Source: Clostridia bacterium
GTDB taxonomy: Bacteria; Bacillota; Clostridia; Christensenellales; CAG-314
NCBI GenBank assembly: GCA_036654455.1
Contig: JAVVRZ010000001.1
Coordinates: forward strand, 1 to 64,000
Direction of reading: 5' to 3'
DNA: 64,000 nt
Shown piece by piece: positions 33,598 to 42,720 of this stretch (position 1 is its first letter; each line of letters opens with the position of its first letter). The notes under the pieces are model-generated. The model did no database searches, was not told the origin of the DNA, and worked only from the letters and a program-made list of their open reading frames with translations. Position numbers and translations under genes: made by a program.

Positions 33598-34601
33598 TGG
33601 AAAAACTAATTTACGGTGGGTCGCCTCATATAAGGTCGCCAAAAAATACCAAACAAATTATGATAGAAGTTTGTATAGCTCTTTTGCCCGCTACGGTTAT
33701 GGGTTGCGTATTCTTTGGAATAAACGCTATTTTAATAATACTTACCTCTATTGTAAGCAGTCTTGTAAGCGAATTAGTGTTTAGACTGTGTCAAAGAGTT
33801 CCTTTTAAACAAATTTTAAGCGAATTTGACTTTACTAGCCTTGTTACAGGCTTACTTATAGGGCTTAATATGCCGGCTATGGTGTTTACTAGCAGTTGGT
33901 ATATTCCAGTAATAGCTAGCGTATTTGCAATAGTCATTGTCAAAATGTTGTTTGGCGGAACGGGACGAAATTTAGTCAACCCTGCTATTGCAGGTAGAAT
34001 TATGGTTATTATGTCATTTGCAAAACAAATGAACTATTATCCGTTGCCTAACATCACTAGTCTTGCAGGTAGCGTAGATATCGTAAGCGGAGCAACTCCA
34101 CTTACTGTTTTGCTCAACAATCCTGCCGGCAGTCAAGGCATATTTAATATGAATTTAAGTTTTTGGGATTTGCTACTAGGTAGCGGAGTTCAAGGCGTAA
34201 TCGGCGAAACGTGTAGACTTGCGCTTATTATCGGCGGTATTTATTTAGTATTACGTGGGATTATTAATTTTAGATGGCCTCTTGTATACATTGTAGTTAC
34301 CGGTCTTATGACAGTCGCTCTAAAAGGTTTTAATATTCTTTGGTTTTTGCCCTCAATACTTTCGGGCGGACTAATGTTAGGCGCAATTTTTATGGCAAAT
34401 GACTATGTAACTACGCCCAATACTCGCATAGGCAATTATGTTTACTTTATCTTTTTAGGCGTAATTACGGCTACGTTACGTGTTGTAACCACAATAGAAA
34501 CCGTTTCTTTTGCAATCTTGCTAGGCAATTTAATTGTTCCGCTAATTGATAAATTTATTGTGCCTAAACCTTTTGGAAGTAGAAAGGAGGTAGCAAAATG
34601 A
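33597..34601 (+). CDS. rnfD: Rnf complex subunit RnfD
   Basis: Integral membrane subunit of 334 residues that carries covalent FMN and forms part of the ion path. The flavinylation motif SGAT is present (VDIVSGATPL, about residue 165), and the NPA-type GGTGRNLVNPAIAGR motif is conserved. The start is GTG 33597, sharing a base with the rnfC stop (TAGTG) and preceded by GGGAGGC. It overlaps rnfG by 4 bases. Confidence 0.94.
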   Translation: MEKLIYGGSPHIRSPKNTKQIMIEVCIALLPATVMGCVFFGINAILIILTSIVSSLVSELVFRLCQRVPFKQILSEFDFTSLVTGLLIGLNMPAMVFTSSWYIPVIASVFAIVIVKMLFGGTGRNLVNPAIAGRIMVIMSFAKQMNYYPLPNITSLAGSVDIVSGATPLTVLLNNPAGSQGIFNMNLSFWDLLLGSGVQGVIGETCRLALIIGGIYLVLRGIINFRWPLVYIVVTGLMTVALKGFNILWFLPSILSGGLMLGAIFMANDYVTTPNTRIGNYVYFIFLGVITATLRVVTTIETVSFAILLGNLIVPLIDKFIVPKPFGSRKEVAK

Positions 34602-35143
34602 AGACGCAAGTAAATCAATCGGTAAAAGCAATAATTGTAATTACTCTTGTAGCCTTTATTTGCGTGGGGTTACTTGCAGTTTTAAATGATTTATTGTATG
34701 TTCCGCCGGATATGTCTTTATTTGAAGTTGCATATAAGGCCGAATATGTTCCTATCGAAGTTGATAAAAATATAAAAACAACGGCTGGCAAAGTTATAGC
34801 TTGCGCAGAGGGAACAACAAGCGAAGGTAAAGTTATGGGACTATATATCGAAGGCAAGAAGTCTGGCAAAACCGAGAGCTTTGTTATTCTAATTGTTATT
34901 GATATGACAAGTAACAACATAGTCGGCGTTTACCTAAAATACGATGGTAGCACAGGCGGTTATGCTTTTGACAAAACTCTGCTCAATAATATGATAGGCA
35001 AAACCATTACAAGCCCGACAGTATTTAACAATTCTACCGATATAATACAAGCCGGCGTTACAAGTTCTCCGCTTGCGGCTAGAAATTGTTTTATTGTAGC
35101 GGCGGAATATTATTGCGCTAAGATAGCGGCGGGGGTGAAATAA
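34598..35143 (+). CDS. rnfG: Rnf complex subunit RnfG
   Basis: 181 residues with one N-terminal membrane helix (about 10-30) and an extracytoplasmic FMN-binding domain. The flavin attachment site, usually (S/T)GAT, appears as AGVT followed by SSPLA (about residue 162); the acceptor Thr is kept but the flanking residues differ. The start follows AGAAAGGAGGTAGCAAA. It overlaps its neighbours by 4 bases and 1 base, so translation of the operon is tightly coupled. Confidence 0.9.
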   Translation: MKTQVNQSVKAIIVITLVAFICVGLLAVLNDLLYVPPDMSLFEVAYKAEYVPIEVDKNIKTTAGKVIACAEGTTSEGKVMGLYIEGKKSGKTESFVILIVIDMTSNNIVGVYLKYDGSTGGYAFDKTLLNNMIGKTITSPTVFNNSTDIIQAGVTSSPLAARNCFIVAAEYYCAKIAAGVK

Positions 35144-35802
35144 TGAAAATTAAGGAACTTGCTTTAAATGGCTTAGTTAGACAAAATCCGGGATTTAAAT
35201 TACTTCTCGGGCTATGTTCTATACTTGCTCTTTCGGACAAAGCAATCAATGGTTTAGGTATGGGTTTATCGGTTACTTTTGTATTAATTTGTAGCAATAC
35301 CTTTATCTCGCTACTTAGAAACGTCATACCTAGCAAGGTAAGAATACCCGTATTTGTCTTAATTATTGCGACGTTTGTAACCGTAGTTAAGATGGTTTTA
35401 GTATACTTTGCAAGTAAATCTGCCGTAGTAAATAGCATTTATGAGGCTATGGGTATTTATATTCCTTTAATTGTCGTCAACTGTGTCATTCTTGCCCGAG
35501 CCGAAGCCTATGCGTCGCATAATAGCGTTGGCGCATCGGCGCTTGACGGATTGTTTATGGGACTAGGTTATATGCTTGCGCTTACGTTTATTGGAATTGT
35601 TAGAGAATTGATTGGCTCTGGCAGTTTCTTTGGAATAAAACTTTGGAATTTTGGCATTGAATTTTTTGTTACGCCGGCAGGAGCTTTCTTAACCTATGGT
35701 TTGCTTATAGCGTTATTTAATTTTGTCTACTCAAAAATTGAGCGTAACACAAAGCTTAAACTTGCAAGGCAGGCTTACGATAATGTGGAGGTAGAGTTAT
35801 GA
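35143..35802 (+). CDS. rnfE: Rnf complex subunit RnfE
   Basis: 219 residues, six membrane helices. Motifs NPGFKLLLGLCSILA, YIPLIVVNCVILARAEAYA and LMLGYMLAL-type segments are typical. It pairs with RnfA in inverted topology; the two hold an intramembrane Fe-S cluster through Cys residues such as the one in VVNCVI. It overlaps rnfG (TAATG) and rnfA (4 bases). Confidence 0.94.
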   Translation: MKIKELALNGLVRQNPGFKLLLGLCSILALSDKAINGLGMGLSVTFVLICSNTFISLLRNVIPSKVRIPVFVLIIATFVTVVKMVLVYFASKSAVVNSIYEAMGIYIPLIVVNCVILARAEAYASHNSVGASALDGLFMGLGYMLALTFIGIVRELIGSGSFFGIKLWNFGIEFFVTPAGAFLTYGLLIALFNFVYSKIERNTKLKLARQAYDNVEVEL

Positions 35803-36371
35803 TAGAAATATTAATCGCAGGCTTATTTATCCACAATTATATTACCGTACAATTTTTAGGTATTTGTCCTTTTTTAGGAATGTCAAAAAAAGTAGATACT
35901 GCGCTAGGTATGGGCATAGCCGTCACCTTTGTTATGGTAATAACTTCTTTAATTACTTATCCGTTATTTAGATATGTCCTTACGCCTTTAAATATCGAAT
36001 ATTTAGAGATAATTGTATTTATTTTTGTAATTGCGGCAATCGTACAGATTATTGAGATGGTTTTGCGTAAAATGTCGCCCACGTTATATAAATCTATGGG
36101 TGTTTATTTACCATTAATTACCACAAACTGTTGTATTTTAGGCGTTGCCGAACTCAACTTAATTAGCGATTTAGTTACAAACGTATTTACGGCTTGTTTA
36201 AACGGCTTGTTTAGCGGGCTTGGCTTTACTTTGGCTATATTAATTCTTGCCGGACTAAGAGAAAAATTAGATAGATTGCCCATCAACAAAAACTTTAAAG
36301 GTTTTTCTATCTCAATGATAACGGCTTGTTTTATGGCTATGGCATTTTATGTATTTAAGTTTGTGGCGTAG
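35799..36371 (+). CDS. rnfA: Rnf complex subunit RnfA
   Basis: 190 residues, six membrane helices. VQFLGICPFLGMSKK and YLPLITTNCCILGVAELN carry the conserved Cys residues and the RnfA/NqrE signature. The ribosome site GGAGGTAGAG lies within rnfE. RnfB follows 8 bases after the stop. Confidence 0.95.
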   Translation: MIEILIAGLFIHNYITVQFLGICPFLGMSKKVDTALGMGIAVTFVMVITSLITYPLFRYVLTPLNIEYLEIIVFIFVIAAIVQIIEMVLRKMSPTLYKSMGVYLPLITTNCCILGVAELNLISDLVTNVFTACLNGLFSGLGFTLAILILAGLREKLDRLPINKNFKGFSISMITACFMAMAFYVFKFVA

Positions 36372-36379
36372 GAGAAGAT

Positions 36380-37198
36380 ATGAATTTTTTATTTGTGACA
36401 ATAGATTGGGTTAAAGTTTTAATAAGCGTTGGGATAATGGTAGGCATAGCCTTATTGATGGGCGTAGTTATAGTAATAGTCAGCAAGTTCTTTGAAATTA
36501 AAGGCGACTCTAAGGTAGAAGAAGTTAAAAGCAAGCTGTCAGGCGCAAATTGCGGTTCGTGCGGTTTTGCAGGTTGCGAAGAATTTGCCAAGGCCTTAGT
36601 CGAAGGCAAGGTCAATATAAATGATTGTAAAGCCACAAGCAAAGAAAATAAAATAGAAATATCTAATTTACTCGGCGTTGCTTTTTCGGGCGAAGAAGAC
36701 ACTATGGCGATAGTGACTTGCGGAGGGGGAATTAACTGTCAAGACAAATACGAATATCAAGGGTATGGCGATTGCATAAGCGCTCAGTTACTTGCAAATG
36801 GTAGAAAGGCTTGTCAATCGGGGTGTTTAGGTAGCGGTTCTTGCGTTGAAGTATGCCCCGAAGACGCTATTGAAATAAAAAACGGAGTAGCCCACGTTAA
36901 CCCCGACCTATGTATAGGTTGTGGGGCGTGTATTAACGAGTGTCCAAAAAAGATTATCAAGCGTATTCCACGTTCGGCAGTAGTCTATGTCAAGTGCGCA
37001 AATCAAAATAGAGGCAAAGACGTAGCTAGCGTTTGTACGGCTGGCTGTATTTCTTGCGGACTATGTCAAAAGAATTGTCCGTCGGGAGCTATTCATATAG
37101 AGAATAACGTTCCTATCATAGATTACAGCAAATGCGTGGCTTGTAAAAAGTGTATTAACGTTTGTCCTCGCAAAGTTATCAAATTAGTTAGAGAATAG
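36380..37198 (+). CDS. rnfB: Rnf complex subunit RnfB
   Basis: Ferredoxin-accepting subunit of 272 residues. It has an N-terminal membrane helix (about 10-32), an Fe-S domain with CGSCGFAGCEEFA (about 54-66), then two ferredoxin-like regions with several CxxCxxCxxxCP sets (CIGCGACINECP, CISCGLCQKNCP, CVACKKCINVCP). The start follows AGGAGAAGAT. Last gene of the operon; no clear terminator was seen in the next 150 bases. Confidence 0.94.
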   Translation: MNFLFVTIDWVKVLISVGIMVGIALLMGVVIVIVSKFFEIKGDSKVEEVKSKLSGANCGSCGFAGCEEFAKALVEGKVNINDCKATSKENKIEISNLLGVAFSGEEDTMAIVTCGGGINCQDKYEYQGYGDCISAQLLANGRKACQSGCLGSGSCVEVCPEDAIEIKNGVAHVNPDLCIGCGACINECPKKIIKRIPRSAVVYVKCANQNRGKDVASVCTAGCISCGLCQKNCPSGAIHIENNVPIIDYSKCVACKKCINVCPRKVIKLVRE

Positions 37199-37349
37199 CA
37201 AAAAATAAGTAAAAATAAACAAGGTTTTTTTTCAAAAGGTATGTACATTACTGTTTTTGTGTGTTAAAATTGAAATAATATGGGGCAAGTTTGCAACATG
37301 GGCAAATTTTAAGCATTTTTAAATACGGTAGAGAGGATTTTACATAATA

Positions 37350-38861
37350 ATGGAAAGAATAGCATTAATCGATTTAGGCTCAAATACCACAAGACTTACT
37401 ATTTATGACGTTTACGACGGCGGTTATTTTGCCGTAGTAAACGAAGCGCAAGAAAAAGCTAAACTTGGGGAAATTGAGAAAGAAGGTAACCTTAAACAAA
37501 CAAGAATTTTGCAGGCAATCGCAATAATTAAGTCCTTCAAAAAGATTTGTTTAGCATATAAGGTCGATAAAACCATAGCTATCGCTACGGCGGCAGTTCG
37601 TTGCGCAAAGAACCAAAAAGCCTTTTTAAACGATGTTTTTTCGGCAACAGGCGTTAAATTTAAAGTATTAAGCGAAGAAGAAGAGGCTATGCACGACTAT
37701 CACGGCGTAGTCAATAGCATAGAAATACCAAAAGGCGTTATTTTTGAGATCGGTGGCGGTAGCATAAAACTAATTCAATACAATAGACGTACCGTTGTTC
37801 AAAAAATGGTACTTAACTTTGGCGCAGTAACGCTTAGAGATATGTTTTTTAACTCTAATTCTACGCCCGAAGAGTCGTGTGACAAGATTGAAGATTACGT
37901 TAGCGAACAACTAAATAATATAGATTGGCTCAAAAATTTAGAGCCCGAATATAAGCTTATTGGCGTTGGCGGTTCGATTAGGTCGCTTGCAAGAATTGCT
38001 CGTAAGATTAAACGTTATCCGCTAGAAATGGTGCATAACTATCATATCGATTACCCGGATTTTGAATATATTTACAATATGATTAGACCATTCGACCTAG
38101 AAAAAGCAAGCAAAATAAAAGGGCTTGGGCAATCAAGAGCCGACGTTTTCCCTTGCGCTATGGCGGCGCTTAAATCTTTAATGAAGATATGCAACTTTGA
38201 CCAAATCGCTTGTTGCAGTTGTGGCATTAGAGACGGTATTATGTTTAATTACGCTTGCCCTAGCACGCTAGACAAACCTATCGTAGATATAGTCGGTTAC
38301 AGTTTGCACTCTAAGATTAGACAATGGAATTTAAACAATACTCACGCCGAACAAACCTTTAACCTTTGCGTACAGTTATTTAAACAACTAAGAGTGTTAC
38401 ACAAATTTCCACGTTATTATGTAAGAGTTTTAAGAGTAGCTAGTATGCTTTACGAGGCAGGCAGAGCAATTAAATTTTACGATTACGCTAAACATACGGC
38501 GTATATGATACTTAAATCTAATTTATATGGCGTTCCTCACCAAGATATTGCCTTAGCGGCGTATATTTGTGATATTTACACCAAAGAAGACAACGCAAGT
38601 AGCGACTGGCAACGTTTTAGTTCTATATTAACTCCCGAAGATTTTGATGCGGCAAAGAAACTTGCGGTAATTCTTCAACTTGCAGTAGCTTTTGACTCGT
38701 CTTTATCTAACGCAGTAACCGAAATAAATTGTGACGTTTTAGGCGATAGCGTCATAATGAAGACCGAGATAGAGGGCGACGCTAGTATTGAAATTAAAGA
38801 AGCTACCAAGATGGCGATAGAATTTAAGAAAGTATTCAAAAAGAACTTAGAAATATTATAA
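37350..38861 (+). CDS. Ppx/GppA-family exopolyphosphatase / pppGpp phosphatase
   Basis: 503 residues. An ASKHA fold is seen in LIDLGSNTTRLTIY (phosphate loop 1), VIFEIGGGSIKLIQY (loop 2) and GVGGSIRSLARI. The C-terminal ~200 residues are an all-helical HD-like region (HTAYMILKSNLYGVPHQD). These enzymes hydrolyse inorganic polyphosphate or the gamma-like phosphate of pppGpp. A small alarmone synthetase is encoded at 8739, so either substrate is possible. The start follows GAGAGGATTTTACATAAT. A terminator lies at 38966. Confidence 0.9.
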   Translation: MERIALIDLGSNTTRLTIYDVYDGGYFAVVNEAQEKAKLGEIEKEGNLKQTRILQAIAIIKSFKKICLAYKVDKTIAIATAAVRCAKNQKAFLNDVFSATGVKFKVLSEEEEAMHDYHGVVNSIEIPKGVIFEIGGGSIKLIQYNRRTVVQKMVLNFGAVTLRDMFFNSNSTPEESCDKIEDYVSEQLNNIDWLKNLEPEYKLIGVGGSIRSLARIARKIKRYPLEMVHNYHIDYPDFEYIYNMIRPFDLEKASKIKGLGQSRADVFPCAMAALKSLMKICNFDQIACCSCGIRDGIMFNYACPSTLDKPIVDIVGYSLHSKIRQWNLNNTHAEQTFNLCVQLFKQLRVLHKFPRYYVRVLRVASMLYEAGRAIKFYDYAKHTAYMILKSNLYGVPHQDIALAAYICDIYTKEDNASSDWQRFSSILTPEDFDAAKKLAVILQLAVAFDSSLSNAVTEINCDVLGDSVIMKTEIEGDASIEIKEATKMAIEFKKVFKKNLEIL

Positions 38862-38965
38862 ATAGCATTTAAATAATATTTTAGTAGCTTTTAGATGCGA
38901 ATTTAAGCAAATTTGCGTAGACCTTAAACACAAATGAAAGACAAAACAATCAATTTTAGATTTTT

Positions 38966-38999
38966 AAGCCCCTTTTATTTAAGGGGCTTTACTTTTTGT
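38966..38999 (+). terminator. Rho-independent terminator after the Ppx/GppA gene
   Basis: Stem AAGCCCCTT / AAGGGGCTT with a 6-base loop, then TACTTTTTG. The -35 box of the maf promoter begins within its descending arm. Confidence 0.85.
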
Positions 39000-39016
39000 T
39001 CTTTTTCAATTATAAT
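38988..39016 (+). promoter_or_regulatory. Promoter placed for a leaderless maf transcript
   Basis: TTTACT, 17-base spacer, consensus TATAAT ending 6 bases before the ATG at 39023. The start codon would be the first transcribed bases. No Shine-Dalgarno site is present. Confidence 0.68.
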
Positions 39017-39022
39017 ATAAAT

Positions 39023-39583
39023 ATGAAAGAAATTATTTTAGCTTCCACTTCGCCTAGAAGAAAAGAAATTCTTAAAGAAATTGTAACTAATTTTACCGTG
39101 CAAAGCAAAAATGTAGTAGAGATTAGTCACAAGACAATTCCGCAAGAAGTTGTCGTAGAACTTGCGACTATTAAAGCAAGGGCGACTTATGAGCTTAACA
39201 AAAATGCGATTGTAATTGGAGCGGATACTCTGGTCGAAATAAACGGGGAAATTTTTGGCAAACCCCATAGCATAAATCAAGCCAAAGAAATGTTACAGGC
39301 TCTATCTAATCAAACCCACAATGTGTTTACGGGGATATGCGTTATTTGCAATGACCGAGAAAATGTCTACGCCGAGTGTTCGAAAGTTACTTTTTACAAG
39401 CTTACTGACAAACAAATCGAAGACTATATAGCGACGTCTTCGCCTTTTGATAAGGCTGGGGCTTATGGAATACAAGACAGCGGTTTTGTCAAACAAATTA
39501 CAGGCAGTTACTCTAATGTTCTAGGGCTACCCAAAGAAAGTTTAAGCTTACTATTATCAAGTTTACAGGAGGAAAATAAATGA
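39023..39583 (+). CDS. maf: Maf-family nucleoside triphosphate pyrophosphatase
   Basis: Hydrolyses non-canonical nucleotides (dTTP/UTP or modified pyrimidines) to monophosphates. The 186-residue protein shows the signature IILASTSPRRKEIL at the N-terminus, GADTLVEING (catalytic Asp about residue 66), GKP, NQTHNVFTGI and PFDKAGAYGIQ. ATG 39023 is the only sensible start; the in-frame extension upstream encodes the terminator sequence. It overlaps the following actin-like gene by 4 bases, as maf does with shape genes in Bacillus. Confidence 0.93.
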   Translation: MKEIILASTSPRRKEILKEIVTNFTVQSKNVVEISHKTIPQEVVVELATIKARATYELNKNAIVIGADTLVEINGEIFGKPHSINQAKEMLQALSNQTHNVFTGICVICNDRENVYAECSKVTFYKLTDKQIEDYIATSSPFDKAGAYGIQDSGFVKQITGSYSNVLGLPKESLSLLLSSLQEENK

Positions 39584-40548
39584 GTAATAATATTATAATT
39601 GACTTAGGCGGTAAATTTTTACGTGGACTTAGTTTAAAGAACGGTTATATTGTCAAAGATTTAAACTTAGTAGCCGTAGATAACGTCAGTAAGCAAGTAA
39701 AATATTCAGGAGCTCTTGCTCAAAAGATGGCGAACAATAGTTTATCAAGCCTTTCGCTTATTACGCCTATTATAGATGGAATAATAGTAGATAATGTTAG
39801 CGCAAAATTTATGCTACAAAATTTTTTGGCAAAGTTACTTAACACTACGACGTTTTCAAGAATAGTTGCAAATTGCGTTGCGCCTTGCGGACTTAATAGC
39901 AAAGATAAATCAAATATAGAGGGCGTTTTAATTTCCTTAGGCGTTAAACAGGTTAAGTTTTTGCTTGCGCCACTTGCGGACGCAAAATATATTTTTAGAG
40001 AATTTGGCATAAACTACGGCATAATTTGTAACATTGGGCAAGATATAGCCGATATTTCTACTGTTGAAAATGATAAATTAGTCAACGGTTGCACATTATC
40101 CTATGGCGGGAAAAATATCGACCAAAAAATTGTCGACTTTATAGTGGACAAATACAGCGTAAAGATTACGCTTGACGAAGCCGAACAATTTAAGTGTCAA
40201 TGCGCAAGTTTGTATCCTAACGACAATTCTATGCTAACTGTCGAAGGGATAAATATCCTTAAAGGAGTTAGCGAACAAATTAACTTATCGTCAAGAGAGA
40301 TGTACAATATGTTAGTTGACACTATGGACAAATACATACAAGTAGTTAACAGTTTAATGGCGACCCTACCGCTTGCGATAGCCACTGGCATTAAAAGAGA
40401 GGGGCTTTTTCTTTGCGGTGGATTAAGTTCTCTTACCGGCATAGATAAACACTTCTATCAAGCCCTTAATATGAATGTTCGCATACCATTTTCAGCCGAT
40501 GACAGCGTTATTAGAGGCGCTGAAATGATAATTAGAGGTAATAGGTAA
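39580..40548 (+). CDS. MreB-like actin-fold protein with altered nucleotide motifs
   Basis: 322 residues. Its position directly after maf and the actin-type core suggest Mre[15 protein letters not shown] (phosphate-1), [20 protein letters not shown] matching the MreB GG--D--I-----Y segment, and [13 protein letters not shown] (adenosine motif). Phosphate-2, normally DIGGGT, reads NIGQDIAD: the catalytic-loop Asp and two Gly are changed. It may bind nucleotide poorly or act as a non-polymerising partner. mreC and mreD are absent. The start follows GGAGGAAAATA. It is followed one base later by mgsA. Confidence 0.75.
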   Translation: MSNNIIIDLGGKFLRGLSLKNGYIVKDLNLVAVDNVSKQVKYSGALAQKMANNSLSSLSLITPIIDGIIVDNVSAKFMLQNFLAKLLNTTTFSRIVANCVAPCGLNSKDKSNIEGVLISLGVKQVKFLLAPLADAKYIFREFGINYGIICNIGQDIADISTVENDKLVNGCTLSYGGKNIDQKIVDFIVDKYSVKITLDEAEQFKCQCASLYPNDNSMLTVEGINILKGVSEQINLSSREMYNMLVDTMDKYIQVVNSLMATLPLAIATGIKREGLFLCGGLSSLTGIDKHFYQALNMNVRIPFSADDSVIRGAEMIIRGNR

Positions 40549-40549
40549 T

Positions 40550-40918
40550 ATGAAAATAGCGTTGATTGCCCACGACAAAAAGAAAGAAGATATGATTAAT
40601 CTTGCAAAAGAGTATTTGCAAACGCTTAAAAAGCACACTTTATACGCAACGGGTACTACGGGTAAGCTTATAATCGAGCAAACCGGTCTAGAAGTTGTAC
40701 GTATGAAAAGCGGACCGCTTGGAGGCGACCAACAAATAGGTAGTATGGTTGCCGATAGTTTGCTTGATTTTGTAATTTTTTTAAGAGACCCTTTAACGGC
40801 TCAACCTCACGAACCAGACGTAACCGCTTTGCTTAGACTTTGCGACGTCAAATCAATTCCGCTTGCTACAAATATTTCTAGCGCAAGAATAATGTTAGAA
40901 CATATTGACAAGTTGTAA
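40550..40918 (+). CDS. mgsA: Methylglyoxal synthase
   Basis: Converts dihydroxyacetone phosphate to methylglyoxal, a bypass used when phosphate is short. The 122-residue protein shows [19 protein letters not shown] (phosphate-binding loop), [13 protein letters not shown] (catalytic Asp about residue 65) and [14 protein letters not shown]. It is unusual for it to sit between an mreB-type gene and minD; in Bacillus this space holds mreC, mreD and minC. The start is one base from the previous stop. A terminator follows. Confidence 0.95.
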   Translation: MKIALIAHDKKKEDMINLAKEYLQTLKKHTLYATGTTGKLIIEQTGLEVVRMKSGPLGGDQQIGSMVADSLLDFVIFLRDPLTAQPHEPDVTALLRLCDVKSIPLATNISSARIMLEHIDKL

Positions 40919-40947
40919 TATTTTATTTAATTTAATAAGCAAAATTT

Positions 40948-40983
40948 ACCTTCTATAAAATATAATTTATAGAAGGTTTTTTA
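40948..40983 (+). terminator. Rho-independent terminator after mgsA
   Basis: Stem ACCTTCTATAAA / TTTATAGAAGGT with a 6-base loop, then TTTTTT. Confidence 0.9.
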
Positions 40984-41070
40984 TGCGATATTTGTCTAAT
41001 TTTGTTAATCTAATCAATGTTGTTTTGTTGGGTATATAATACAAACAAAATATTTTTGGTTTAGGTGTAT

Positions 41071-41805
41071 ATGAGAGTTATTGCTTTGACAAGTGGAAAA
41101 GGCGGAGTTGGTAAAACAACAATCACCGCAAATCTTGCTCGTAGTCTTGCAAAACTAGGCAATAGGGTAGTTATCGTCGATATGGATACAAGTCTAGCCA
41201 ACCTTGATTTGTTGATGGTTGGCGAAGAACCGATATTATTCGATATAATAGATTGCATTAATCATAGATGTCGTGTAAAACAGGCTTTAATTCAAGATAA
41301 AATTGAGCCTTCGCTATATTTTTTACCTTGTCTTGCAAAGGGATATGAAAGCAACATTAGTCTTGCCGATTTAAAAGAATTAATTGACAATATTTCAACT
41401 TTTGCTAATTATGTTTTGCTTGATTGTCCGGCGGGGGTAGAACAATCTTTTTCTCGTGCGCTTTCGGTATGCGAAGAGGCTATTATTATATGTACTCCGC
41501 ATTTGTTTAGTATTAAAGATAGCAATCGAGTTTTGTTACTACTTGGCGGTTACGCTATAAGACAAAAATACATACTTGTCAATCGTGTTAGAGCCGACTT
41601 AGTCGCAAAGAATAAAATGCTTAGCCCTATTGAAATTTTTTCTTTACTCTCGGCTACTCCGCTAGGTATTATACCCGAATTAGACGAACTATTATTAAGC
41701 GTTCCAAAACTAAGCGCATATACAACCAATGTTTTTGATATTATAGCCGACAACTTACACAATAGTAAGAAAAATTTATTAGATTTTAATAGGAGAAGAC
41801 CTTGA
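41071..41805 (+). CDS. minD: Septum-site determining ATPase MinD
   Basis: Membrane-cycling ATPase that positions the division septum. The deviant Walker A SGKGGVGKTTITANLA is at about residues 6-21, and switch motifs DMDTSLANLD and LLDCPAGVE follow. The C-terminus ends FNRRRP and may form a short membrane-targeting helix. ATG 41071 is preferred; a GTG two codons upstream is also possible (GGTG acts as weak ribosome site). About 244 residues, slightly short of the usual 265. The minE-like gene overlaps by 4 bases; no minC is present. Confidence 0.92.
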   Translation: MRVIALTSGKGGVGKTTITANLARSLAKLGNRVVIVDMDTSLANLDLLMVGEEPILFDIIDCINHRCRVKQALIQDKIEPSLYFLPCLAKGYESNISLADLKELIDNISTFANYVLLDCPAGVEQSFSRALSVCEEAIIICTPHLFSIKDSNRVLLLLGGYAIRQKYILVNRVRADLVAKNKMLSPIEIFSLLSATPLGIIPELDELLLSVPKLSAYTTNVFDIIADNLHNSKKNLLDFNRRRP

Positions 41806-42014
41806 AAGATTACGCAAGAGCAAAGAAAATTCTTTGTAACGACAACTGTTTTACTAACAGTTTAGAAGTATTTGAAGCCGATTTAAAGGAATTTGTAAAA
41901 AATTACTTTGAGATTAGCGGACTAGACACTTCGCTTGTCTTTAAAAGTAATGGATTTATACTCAATATTGTATTAGATGTTAAAAAAGGTAAAAACTTTA
42001 ATATTGTAACTTAA
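41802..42014 (+). CDS. minE: MinE-like cell-division topological specificity factor
   Basis: 70 residues starting at TTG 41802 after AGGAGAAGACC, coupled to minD. The pattern ARAKKIL at the N-terminus (MinD-contact region), FEADLKEFVKNYFEISGLD in the centre and a beta strand FILNIVLDV fits MinE, which stimulates MinD ATPase and drives pole-to-pole oscillation. It is shorter than enterobacterial MinE (about 88). The call relies on this pattern plus position. Confidence 0.75.
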   Translation: MKDYARAKKILCNDNCFTNSLEVFEADLKEFVKNYFEISGLDTSLVFKSNGFILNIVLDVKKGKNFNIVT

Positions 42015-42084
42015 ATTTTGTTATATCTCATTAGTATTTTTCATATAGTATTTTTGTAACAAGACAATATAGGAGGATACTATT

Positions 42085-42720
42085 ATGGAATATGAGGGTA
42101 TAAATAATGTTTCTAGCGATTGTGTTGAAAGCGACTGGTTAGATATTACATACACCCAAAGAAATTATCTTAAAGAAGAGGAAAAGCTAAGCTCATACTC
42201 GCCACCGCCTAAACGCAAAAAAATTAAAGTGGGAAACATCGTGAAATATGCGGTAGCCGTAGTTTTTTTGCTAGTAGCGCTAGCCGGAATGTTGTTTGTA
42301 AAGACCGAAAACGGTGTTTTTCAAACGGCAAGACTAACTTATACTTCAAGTTTACTACAAGACTTAGACTTTCTGTCTATTGATAAGCCCGATAATATAG
42401 TAAAACTTCCTGCGACGGCGTCAATCGACAAAGTTTTACCCGATGGCACGGTGATACTAAAAGGCGGAAAAGTTGCAACTTGTCTTGCAAAGGGTAAGGT
42501 TATTGAAGTAAAGCCAAATTCTGTAACTATAAAAGTAGATGAAAAAACGCTTATGGTATATTCAAATTTAAGCAAAGTAGTAGTTAAACAAGGGCAAGAA
42601 CTTGAACAGTTTGACTGTATCGGCAAATATGAACAAACTACGGGCGTAAGCGTAATCTACAATGGCGAAGCCGTAACCGAAGTTGTTGGCGATACATACT
42701 CATTTAGTTGGGAAAGTTAG
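42085..42720 (+). CDS. SpoIVFA-like protein with a degenerate LytM/M23 domain
   Basis: 211 residues: a cytoplasmic ~50-residue N-terminus, one membrane helix (VKYAVAVVFLLVALAGMLF, about 53-71), and a C-terminal LytM-like beta domain (VILKGGKVATCLAKGKVIEV, IGKYEQTTGVSVIY). The zinc-ligand His residues of active M23 peptidases are missing. In Bacillus, SpoIVFA holds the intramembrane protease SpoIVFB inactive in the forespore membrane; here the neighbour is spoIVFB-like. The start follows TAGGAGGATACTATT. Assignment rests on architecture and order. Confidence 0.72.
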   Translation: MEYEGINNVSSDCVESDWLDITYTQRNYLKEEEKLSSYSPPPKRKKIKVGNIVKYAVAVVFLLVALAGMLFVKTENGVFQTARLTYTSSLLQDLDFLSIDKPDNIVKLPATASIDKVLPDGTVILKGGKVATCLAKGKVIEVKPNSVTIKVDEKTLMVYSNLSKVVVKQGQELEQFDCIGKYEQTTGVSVIYNGEAVTEVVGDTYSFSWES

